NCBI GenBank assembly: GCA_029009035.1
Contig: JAQXJQ010000084.1
Location: 1 to 5,090, forward strand
DNA length: 5,090 nucleotides
Origin: Oscillospiraceae bacterium
GTDB taxonomy: Bacteria; Bacillota; Clostridia; Oscillospirales; Oscillospiraceae
Direction of reading: 5' to 3'
The notes under the pieces are model-generated. The model saw only the letters and a list, made by a program, of their open reading frames with translations. It ran no database searches and was not told the origin of the DNA. How positions within the stretch are numbered: the first letter of the stretch is position 1; the number at the start of each line of letters is the position of its first letter. Position numbers and translations under genes: made by a program. Below are positions 1 to 5,090 of this stretch, in pieces.

Positions 1-2559
1 CTTGCGCAGGGTAAAGCTGCCGATGCCTCTGCCGCTGGCCCGGTTCTCCAGGCTGAAGGTCAGCTCGCTGAGCAGGGGGATCAGCTCCGCGTCGGTGGAA
101 TTGAGCCGGAACTTCAGCCGGGCATCATTGTGGGTGATCTCATCCACTTCCGCCGTGTAGGACACTCGGCTGCGCAGGCTGACAGTCATAAAGCTCTGGC
201 TGCTCTCCAGCTCCTCGCTGACATGGGCACGGCCATCCTCAATATCATAGCTGCCGCATACCACCACAGCCGTATAAGAGGTATACGGCTCCAGGTCCTT
301 GATGACCCACTGGGTGACGGCGGAGATCCCGTCGCCTTCGTTGACAGCGATGGGCAGATAGTATCCGTGGGTGTCTGCCTGGGTGCCCTCCACCACATTG
401 CCGTCAGCGTCGATATGCTTTCCGTTTTCGTTCAGGCGGTACGCGTGCAGCATCAGCGGCTCGCGGCTTTCATCGTCGGACTCGAACAGGTACAAAGCGG
501 CCTTCCAGCCCTCGGGGAGCACGGCATCCTGCCGGGGGTCCGCACCGATGACGGCCTGGTCGGGGTTCTTCCAGTTCACGGTGATCTGCGTACTGTTCAC
601 CGTGTTGGTGGCATCCGGCACCTTGATCTGCACACTGGGGGTGGTCTTACAGGTATGACCGGAATAGCTTTCCTGATTGGTCTCCAGCTCAAGTTCCACG
701 CCATACCGATCCTTCATGGTGATGGTATAGGTGTACTGGGTGCCGGCCTTCAGCTGATCCGCGGTCTCCCAGTGGGACAGGGTGTAGCCGCTGCACAGCA
801 GCTGCAGCGCACGGCCGCTCATCTTCAGCTCCGTATCCTGACTGGTCGCTCTGGCTGCAAATGCGGAACCGCCTGTGTTTGCAGTCGCTGTCAAGGTCAA
901 AGAGTTGACATAGCTTTCCGCCTTGTCAAACTTGACACCGGAGGGTCTTGTGCCGCTCTCCACCTCCGTGACGAGGCCGTTGCTGATGTTGGGGAACACA
1001 AGGTCACGGCCCTGGAGACAGTTGGAAAACACCTGGACCCGATCCTCTTCGGTCACGATCTGCACATTTTCATCCCGGATCGAGAATACAATGGGCTCCA
1101 GCGCATCGTAGCCCAGTGTTGTGGCTCTCCCCAGATCAATGGTCTTGGATCTGGTGATGCCGTTTGCGTCCTTATAGTCATACTCCGCTACCACATGGTA
1201 CTCGTTGGCAGGAGGAAGCTGTCCGAGCACCACGGTCCCGGTGGCGGTGGCCGTCTGTCTCAAAATACGGGTCTCTCTCCCGTTCACGATCTGGTAGACA
1301 TACAGCTGCACGCCGCCGTTTCTCAGCCTCGAGGCAGGGTCGGAGATCTCCGCCTCGGAAGACAGCGTGTAGACCCACGGCTGCAGCTCCCCAAAGGAAA
1401 CGGTGGGTTCCTGATAGCTGGGGTCATCATCATTGCCGCCGGGCCGTTCCGGTTCAGCCGGGGCCTCAGGCTCCTCATCCGGGCTTGCATTGGGGGGCGC
1501 GGGCTGATCCACAACATCCTCAGGCGGCTTCGGCTCCTTGTCCCCGCCCTCAGGCTGCTGCGAAGGCTTGGCGCCGGGCTGAGCAGGCTCCGCGGGCGCG
1601 GGAGTGGGCGCCGGGCTGGAGGTGGGCACAGGGCCGGTAGACGGCTCCGGCTCGGGAGAGGGCTTCTGGCCGGGCGTTGGCTTCTGACTGGGCGAAGGCT
1701 CCGGCTCCGCGGAAGGCGCGGGGCTGGTCGAAGGCTCGGGCACGACCGACGGCCCCGGCTCCTCGGAGGGTTCAGGGCTGGATGTCGGCTCAGGGAGCTC
1801 CGGCTCCTTCGCCGGCTGCTCCTCCCACAGACCCAGCCGCTTCAGAAAGTCCTCATAGCTGTAGGTGTCCTCACCGATGGTGATGGTGGCACCCTCCGCC
1901 ATACGAAGGCTGTGGCCCTCCAACGTGTTGTTGAGGTACGAATAATAGACGATCTCGGTTTTGCCGAATGCACAGACCGCATTCATGGGAATGGTGTTGC
2001 CGTGCATGGCGCTGGTGATCACGGCTTTCTGCGCCAGCTGATATCCGCCGTCCACCTGCACCAGCAGCACCCGGTCCAGATCGGCCTGGGTGTTGTCCGC
2101 ATTGTAGGTCACACCGTCAGAAAGGTACAGGCCATCGTAGGAGCCGAGCACATCCCACCCCTGCGTTACCATGTTCAGCGAGTCATCCAGAAAATACAGC
2201 ACCTGACCGTCTCTGGTGTACAGCGGGTAGCCGCTGCTGATGGCCGTTTTCTCCTCGCCGACAAAGTACCCATTGGAGCCGATGGCGCGGGTATAGACCG
2301 CGTCGCCCATCTCCACCTTCAGAAGGGAAACCACCCCGGAAGCGTCATCGCTGCGCAGCTGACCGGACAGACTTCCCTGGGGCACGGCAAAGCCGTCCTC
2401 GCCCAGGTATCCCCGGACCAAGAACTGAGTCAATCCCAAGTTGATCATCAGCGCCGCCACGACCACACCGGCCCCCAGAGGGAGGAACAGGCTGACGAGC
2501 CTTCCCCCGGGAGCGCGGGTCCTGCTTTTACGGCGGTTCAGTTTCCGAAACGGATTCAT
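1..2559 (-). CDS. Large membrane-anchored surface protein with Pro-rich spacer and fibronectin-III-like domains (3' end missing)
   Basis: The frame is open for 853 codons from ATG at 2559 to the window edge, with no stop seen; the C-terminus lies outside. The N-terminus is strongly basic (residues 4-20), followed by one hydrophobic segment at about 21-47, so it is probably a type II membrane anchor with the rest outside the cell. Residues about 50-245 form a compact domain resembling the ectodomain of the gene immediately upstream. Residues about 249-383 are a Pro/Glu/Ser/Ala-rich spacer. From about 385 onward come beta-sandwich units. The clearest has a VNWKNP strand-B motif near 663 and a KDLEPYTSYTAV segment at 754, matching the fibronectin-III pattern L-x-P-x-T-x-Y; similar segments occur near residues 449 (LPPANEY) and 602 (QLKAGTQYTY). 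The start is fixed by AGGAGG 7 nt upstream; an in-frame ATG at 2598 has no Shine-Dalgarno site. It is probably the last or a late gene of the operon. The role is unknown; adhesion or wall-spanning display is inferred from architecture only. Confidence 0.85.
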   Translation of the reverse strand, partial: MNPFRKLNRRKSRTRAPGGRLVSLFLPLGAGVVVAALMINLGLTQFLVRGYLGEDGFAVPQGSLSGQLRSDDASGVVSLLKVEMGDAVYTRAIGSNGYFVGEEKTAISSGYPLYTRDGQVLYFLDDSLNMVTQGWDVLGSYDGLYLSDGVTYNADNTQADLDRVLLVQVDGGYQLAQKAVITSAMHGNTIPMNAVCAFGKTEIVYYSYLNNTLEGHSLRMAEGATITIGEDTYSYEDFLKRLGLWEEQPAKEPELPEPTSSPEPSEEPGPSVVPEPSTSPAPSAEPEPSPSQKPTPGQKPSPEPEPSTGPVPTSSPAPTPAPAEPAQPGAKPSQQPEGGDKEPKPPEDVVDQPAPPNASPDEEPEAPAEPERPGGNDDDPSYQEPTVSFGELQPWVYTLSSEAEISDPASRLRNGGVQLYVYQIVNGRETRILRQTATATGTVVLGQLPPANEYHVVAEYDYKDANGITRSKTIDLGRATTLGYDALEPIVFSIRDENVQIVTEEDRVQVFSNCLQGRDLVFPNISNGLVTEVESGTRPSGVKFDKAESYVNSLTLTATANTGGSAFAARATSQDTELKMSGRALQLLCSGYTLSHWETADQLKAGTQYTYTITMKDRYGVELELETNQESYSGHTCKTTPSVQIKVPDATNTVNSTQITVNWKNPDQAVIGADPRQDAVLPEGWKAALYLFESDDESREPLMLHAYRLNENGKHIDADGNVVEGTQADTHGYYLPIAVNEGDGISAVTQWVIKDLEPYTSYTAVVVCGSYDIEDGRAHVSEELESSQSFMTVSLRSRVSYTAEVDEITHNDARLKFRLNSTDAELIPLLSELTFSLENRASGRGIGSFTLRK
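268..290. repeat. 9-bp perfect inverted repeat within a coding region
   Basis: The arms are agccgtata (268-276) and tatacggct (282-290), separated by 5 nt. It lies inside the fibronectin-III-like motif EPYTSYTA of the large surface protein, so the duplicated Tyr-Thr codons largely explain it. There is no U-tract and no gene boundary. A regulatory role is not supported. Confidence 0.35.
1411..1815 (-). other. Coding region of a Pro/Glu/Ser/Ala-rich spacer
   Basis: This covers residues about 249-383 of the large surface protein. The sequence is a degenerate series of short units such as PEPS, SPAP, PTPG and PEPE, with almost no hydrophobic residues. It separates the membrane-proximal domain from the fibronectin-III-like array. 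Spacers of this kind commonly extend domains through the peptidoglycan of Gram-positive cells; that role here is inferred. The units are too degenerate to call a true DNA tandem repeat. Confidence 0.8.
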
Positions 2560-2566
2560 GTGCTTT

Positions 2567-2572
2567 CCTCCT
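2567..2572 (-). promoter_or_regulatory. Ribosome binding site of the large surface protein
   Basis: A perfect AGGAGG on the minus strand lies 7 nt before the ATG at 2559. It decides the start over the in-frame ATG at 2598, which would add 13 residues and has no Shine-Dalgarno sequence. Confidence 0.85.
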
Positions 2573-2574
2573 GT

Positions 2575-2590
2575 CAGCGCATCCGCGCTG
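2575..2590 (-). other. Small hairpin in the intergenic gap just upstream of the ribosome binding site
   Basis: A 6-bp perfect stem, CAGCGC/GCGCTG, with a 4-nt loop lies in the 42-nt gap between the two surface-protein genes, 2 nt before AGGAGG. It lacks a U-tract, so it is not a rho-independent terminator. It could act as an mRNA processing or stability element or slightly modulate translation, but it may be chance. Confidence 0.35.
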
Positions 2591-2601
2591 TGTGCCATAT
2601 G

Positions 2602-3348
2602 CTAACGCTCTCCGATCTCCTTCAGAAGCGACGGAGAGGCCGCCAACAGGCGCAGACTTCCGTCTGCGGCTGTATAATTTCCTACCGTAAGATCTGCCCG
2701 GTACCCCTTGTCGGCCCTGACAGATGTATTGCCGCCCGATGTCGTCTCCACAGCCAGCTCATCATTCTGATACCGGTAAATCCGGTACATACCGTTGGCT
2801 ACGTAATAACACGAAAACGGCTCCAAATCATAGGACATCCCGCCGAATTGCAGGGAAACCGTGTCCAAAAACACATAGGTTCCCCTTCCACTGCTGAGAA
2901 AACCGCCGTCCATGTAAATGCGGTCATCTCCATTGACATACCAGATATCTCCGTTCTCATCCCGTTCCAGGCGGCTGAGGGCGGGAACCCTCCATTCACG
3001 CTTTGTGGTCGGGTCCATCCAGCTCATGTCGATGGGGAGCATCAGGGCCTCGCTGTCCGCGGAATAGACCGGCGTCACATCGCCGGCGCTCCTGTCATCC
3101 CCCTGGCCGAACACGATCCCGTTTTCTCCGGGGATAACGACGGTCCCCTCGTCATATTCGACCTTTTGGTCCAGAAAATACTGATAGACCGGTTCTTCTG
3201 TTTTCATCAGCGTTTCGCCGGTCATATAGCGCAGCACGAGAAACAACGCCCCCGCCATCAAAAGCGCCATGACCGGAAAGATCAGCAGCTGCAGCCGCCT
3301 GTTCCGGCCGTCACGGCCTCCCCTGTTACTCCGACTCGCCACTCTCAT
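2602..3348 (-). CDS. Single-pass membrane protein with external domain, paralogous to the N-terminal part of the next gene's product
   Basis: I do not recognise a named family in this 248-residue protein. It has a very basic N-terminus (Arg-rich, residues 2-18), one hydrophobic segment at about 20-39, then about 205 polar, Tyr/Asp-rich residues. This fits a signal-anchor with the C-terminus outside. ATG at 3348 is chosen because GGAAGG sits 6 nt upstream; a TTG codon directly before it is a possible but less likely start. The start overlaps the end of the polytopic membrane protein gene by 23 nt, so translation is probably coupled. The ectodomain aligns with residues about 81-235 of the downstream large surface protein: shared landmarks are KVE, a GxNG turn, P[VL]Y[ST]xDxxxL, DGG[FY], one cysteine, and an aromatic strand ending in Y-x-Y. 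It stops where the larger protein begins its Pro-rich spacer. A role as a membrane partner of the larger protein is inferred. Confidence 0.88.
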   Translation of the reverse strand: MRVASRSNRGGRDGRNRRLQLLIFPVMALLMAGALFLVLRYMTGETLMKTEEPVYQYFLDQKVEYDEGTVVIPGENGIVFGQGDDRSAGDVTPVYSADSEALMLPIDMSWMDPTTKREWRVPALSRLERDENGDIWYVNGDDRIYMDGGFLSSGRGTYVFLDTVSLQFGGMSYDLEPFSCYYVANGMYRIYRYQNDELAVETTSGGNTSVRADKGYRADLTVGNYTAADGSLRLLAASPSLLKEIGER

Positions 3349-3865
3349 CAAAATCCTTCCTCTCTCCCGAAACGGCGATCACTTCCCGCATCAGGACCAC
3401 CGCCGCACACAGGATCAGAAATACGCTCAGCATCCAATAGGCCGCCAGAATGGTCTTGTCATACCGGATCTGCCGGAGATATTGGAGCAGGGTCGTACAC
3501 ACCGCCAGCCCCGCGATCAAAAGTCCGCCGCCAACGATCTCGGTCAGCATCGCCTTCAGGCTGAATCCCACCAGCAGCGCGCCGACGGTCAGCACCCCCA
3601 AAAGAAGGTAGTGGGTCAACATGACCGGCTGCGCCAGCAGCAGGCAGGAGGCGAAAAACGCAAACTTCAGCCACGCGAACCCCAGATGGAGCATGCTTCG
3701 CCCGCCAAGGCCCACAAACAGTCCCGCCAGCCGTGTCCCTCTTCCCTGCACCTGCAGACGGCGAATACAGAGCAGAAGGATCAGATAGGCTGCCAGCGTC
3801 ATTCCCACCGTCACCAGAAGCGCCGAGCGCACCTCCAGCATCAGGCGAACCAGTTCATTGCTCAT
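3326..3865 (-). CDS. Polytopic membrane protein of unknown family, about five transmembrane segments
   Basis: This 179-residue protein is mostly hydrophobic. Likely membrane segments are at about 15-34, 59-79, 84-103, 109-129 and 138-159, followed by an acidic tail (DFDESGESE). Basic stretches at 35-46 and 131-137 would both be expected inside, yet three hydrophobic segments lie between them, so one may be re-entrant or the count may be wrong. His60 and Lys67 lie within or at the edge of segment 2, and Glu109 starts segment 4. It has neither the Arg helix signature of ATP synthase subunit a nor the two-helix shape of subunit c. ATG at 3865 is preferred because GGGGG lies 8 nt upstream; a GTG at 3871 is also in frame but has poor spacing. 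It overlaps the upstream gene by 11 nt and the downstream gene by 23 nt. From position and topology it could be the membrane part of the complex driven by the ATPase-like subunit, but the sequence alone does not show this. Confidence 0.87.
   Translation of the reverse strand: MSNELVRLMLEVRSALLVTVGMTLAAYLILLLCIRRLQVQGRGTRLAGLFVGLGGRSMLHLGFAWLKFAFFASCLLLAQPVMLTHYLLLGVLTVGALLVGFSLKAMLTEIVGGGLLIAGLAVCTTLLQYLRQIRYDKTILAAYWMLSVFLILCAAVVLMREVIAVSGERKDFDESGESE
3355..3360 (-). promoter_or_regulatory. Ribosome binding site of the 248-residue membrane protein
   Basis: GGAAGG, preceded by a purine-rich GAGA, lies 6 nt before the ATG at 3348 and inside the end of the upstream gene. It favours ATG 3348 over the adjoining TTG codon at 3351, for which the spacing would be only 3 nt. 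Confidence 0.7.
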
Positions 3866-4193
3866 GCTCACGACCCCCGGCTGCCGGCTCCTCGTCCAGC
3901 TGCTTCTCGATCAGCAGGGAAAATTCATTGTTGCGGTGGATGTAAAAGCCCTTCACATTCCCCAGATCCACCAGGTCCTCTTCCTTTACCAGCTCAACAT
4001 GACCGTAAATACTGCCCAGGCAGGGGAAATAATCCTCCATGATCAGCAGCGTGTAGTCCTTACTGACAATGCGGATCAGCTTCACGCCGTCAAAGACCCG
4101 AAGCCCATGAGCAAAATCCGAAACGCGCGCCTGGATCCTTCCTCCGGCCTCGTATGAGGATACCTTTTTTGCATCGGCCTTCTTTGCTGCCAT
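3855..4193 (-). CDS. Small soluble protein of unknown family, next to the F1-beta-like gene
   Basis: This 112-residue protein has a Lys/Ala-rich N-terminus (MAAKKADAKK), then alternating hydrophobic residues that suggest a mainly beta fold (VKLIRIVS, YTLLIMEDY, GHVELV, GFYIHRNNEFSLLIEK), and an acidic, polar C-terminal tail. There is no signal peptide or membrane segment, so it is probably cytoplasmic. GGAGG lies 7 nt before the ATG, making the start secure. In a standard atp operon the gene after atpD is atpC (epsilon, about 130-140 aa), but I see neither the epsilon beta-sandwich signature with its GxxGxLPGHxP segment nor the C-terminal helical pair. Its position suggests that it binds the ATPase or links it to the membrane proteins encoded next. 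It could be a strongly diverged epsilon analogue; only structure prediction could settle that. Confidence 0.85.
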   Translation of the reverse strand: MAAKKADAKKVSSYEAGGRIQARVSDFAHGLRVFDGVKLIRIVSKDYTLLIMEDYFPCLGSIYGHVELVKEEDLVDLGNVKGFYIHRNNEFSLLIEKQLDEEPAAGGREHEQ

Positions 4194-4200
4194 GCTTCTA

Positions 4201-4205
4201 CCTCC
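4201..4205 (-). promoter_or_regulatory. Ribosome binding site of the 112-residue protein
   Basis: GGAGG on the minus strand lies 7 nt before the ATG at 4193. It sits in the 34-nt gap after the TAA of the beta-like gene. The rest of that gap is AT-rich, with no terminator-like hairpin, which supports co-transcription. Confidence 0.8.
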
Positions 4206-4227
4206 GGTGATACTTACAGATTAGATA

Positions 4228-5090
4228 TTACACGTTATTCTTGGCGGTACCGATGTACAGGAACCTTGCCTCATCGGTCCGGTCATATACGCCGGACAGG
4301 ATATCCTCCACATCGTCCAGAATATCCTTGATGTCCACAAACTGACCGGGAATCCCGGTAAACTGCTCCGCCACGAACATGGGCTGGCTGAGATAATTGC
4401 GCAGCTTTCTGGAGCGGTAGAAAATATTGCGGTCATCCTCGGACAGCTCGTCAATACCGATCAGCGCCACGATCTCCTCCAGCTCCTCATAGCGGGACAG
4501 GTAGCGTACCGCCTCCTTGGCCAGATGGCAGTGGCGCTCGCCCACCTGCTCGGGATCCAGCAGCTTGGAGGTGGTCTGGAACACATTGATGGCGGGATAC
4601 AGGCCCTTCTCGGCCACCTTACGGTCCAGCACCACCTGGCCGTCCAGATGCTGCAGGATGGTGTGCACCGCGGCGTCGTTCAGATCATCGGCGGGGATGT
4701 AGATGGCCTGGAAGGAAGTGATGGCGCCGGTGGGGGTGGAGTTGATGCGCTCCTCGATCTCGGAGACCTCGGAGAGCATGGTGGTGGAATAGCCGTTGTC
4801 GATGGGCAGGTGGCCCAGCTCGGCGGAGATCTCGGAGCTGGCCTGAATATAGCGGTAGATGTTGTCGATAAACAGCAGAACATCCTGACCGCACTCATCA
4901 CGCAGATACTCCGCCATGGTCAGTCCGCCGTACACACAGCGGGAACGGGCCATGGAGTTCTCACCCATCTGGCCGAAGACCATGGTGATCTTATCCATCA
5001 GGTCGCCCTCCACCATCTCGTCGTACAGCTCGCGGCACTCACGGGAACGCTCTCCGACGCCGCAGAACACGGAGTTTGAGCGCAGGCTCT
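4228..5090 (-). CDS. F1-type ATPase beta-like subunit, divergent (5' end missing)
   Basis: About 287 C-terminal codons are visible; the frame runs on past 5090, so the P-loop and N-terminal barrel are outside. GTG at 5070 is an internal Val codon, not a start, because upstream codons continue the F1-beta alignment. Landmarks numbered from that Val: GVGERSRE (4-11) with the catalytic Glu; LTMAEYLRD (50-58); Walker B DVLLFIDN (63-70); IPADDL (125-130); GLYPA (156-160); DELSEDD (207-213), the DELSEED loop that contacts gamma in F1; and SQPMFVAEQFTG (228-239). These mark F1 beta rather than V-type B or flagellar FliI. It differs from true beta in several near-invariant places: QMNEPPGAR is QMGENSMAR, the VDPLDS stretch is INVFQT, GYQPT is GYSTT, and the Phe of SQPF is Met. 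The end is roughly 15 residues short. ATP hydrolysis by an F1-like hexamer is expected. ATP synthesis is doubtful, since no Fo gene or atpC follows. I leave out the symbol atpD because it may be a paralogue. Confidence 0.9.
   Translation of the reverse strand, partial: SLRSNSVFCGVGERSRECRELYDEMVEGDLMDKITMVFGQMGENSMARSRCVYGGLTMAEYLRDECGQDVLLFIDNIYRYIQASSEISAELGHLPIDNGYSTTMLSEVSEIEERINSTPTGAITSFQAIYIPADDLNDAAVHTILQHLDGQVVLDRKVAEKGLYPAINVFQTTSKLLDPEQVGERHCHLAKEAVRYLSRYEELEEIVALIGIDELSEDDRNIFYRSRKLRNYLSQPMFVAEQFTGIPGQFVDIKDILDDVEDILSGVYDRTDEARFLYIGTAKNNV

Noticed and set aside
1411..1815. CRISPR or DNA tandem repeat array
   Set aside because: The repetition is at the protein level (short Pro/Glu/Ser units) and is degenerate in DNA, with no regular repeat-spacer period.
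2560..2601. Rho-independent terminator between the two surface-protein genes
   Set aside because: The hairpin there has a stem of only 6 bp and is followed by the ribosome binding site, not a U-tract.
130..3564. Very long plus-strand open frame (1144 codons) antisense to the surface and membrane protein genes
   Set aside because: It is codon-in-register with the minus-strand genes, which rarely use TTA, CTA or TCA in a GC-rich genome, so no stops arise. Its translation is rich in Arg, His, Gly and Leu with no domain, it crosses gene boundaries, and the minus-strand proteins have clear architecture and ribosome binding sites.
3269..4042. Plus-strand open frame of 257 codons
   Set aside because: It overlaps three minus-strand genes that show membrane helices, ribosome binding sites or operon overlaps. 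Its Gln/His/Pro/Arg-rich translation is typical of an antisense shadow.
3855..4193. Calling the 112-residue protein ATP synthase epsilon (atpC) from its position
   Set aside because: The epsilon motifs and the C-terminal helical pair are absent, so position alone is not enough.
4525..5079. Plus-strand open frame of 184 codons
   Set aside because: It is antisense to the well-supported F1-beta-like gene. The Gly/His/Val/Leu-rich product reflects complementary codons, with no recognisable domain.
4228..5090. Assignment as a V-type B subunit or flagellar/type III secretion ATPase
   Set aside because: The INV stretch after GLYPA is V-like, but GVGERSRE, DVLLFIDN, IPADDL, DELSEDD and VAEQFTG together match F1 beta much better.

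Overview
The window looks like part of one minus-strand operon from a GC-rich, low-AT-bias Firmicute, most likely a gut-type Clostridia such as the Oscillospiraceae. This placement is an inference from strong AGGAGG-type ribosome binding sites, G/C-rich third codon positions and the family content; no rRNA or other marker is present. All five genes read right to left, and the two at the window edges are incomplete. Coding is nearly continuous: the spacings are 34 nt, an 11-nt overlap, a 23-nt overlap and 42 nt. I see no promoter or rho-independent terminator between the genes.

Right end (4228-5090): the C-terminal two thirds of an F1-type ATPase beta-like subunit. The catalytic Glu, Walker B Asp and DELSEED loop are kept, but several motifs that are almost invariant in true ATP synthase beta subunits have changed, and the C-terminal end is short. 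Middle (3326-4193): a 112-residue soluble protein where an epsilon subunit (atpC) would normally sit, then a polytopic membrane protein of about 179 residues. Neither resembles an Fo or F1 subunit that I know. Left half (1-3348): two membrane-anchored proteins with one N-terminal transmembrane helix and a large external part. The first (248 aa) and the N-terminal ~240 residues of the second appear to be paralogues. The second then continues into a ~135-residue Pro/Glu/Ser/Ala-rich spacer and an array of fibronectin-III-like beta-sandwich domains that runs off the left edge.

Together this suggests a cytoplasmic F1-like hexameric ATPase whose usual Fo partners are replaced by an unfamiliar soluble linker, a polytopic membrane protein and surface proteins. 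That would be an F1-like machine acting on the cell envelope or surface, not an ATP synthase. The closest concept I know is the F1-like/X0 ATPases of mycoplasmas, associated with surface machinery. No homology to their X0 subunits can be shown from this sequence, so the link is an analogy. The most useful missing data are the genes just upstream, beyond position 5090 (alpha-like or gamma-like subunits?), and the end of the surface protein beyond position 1.
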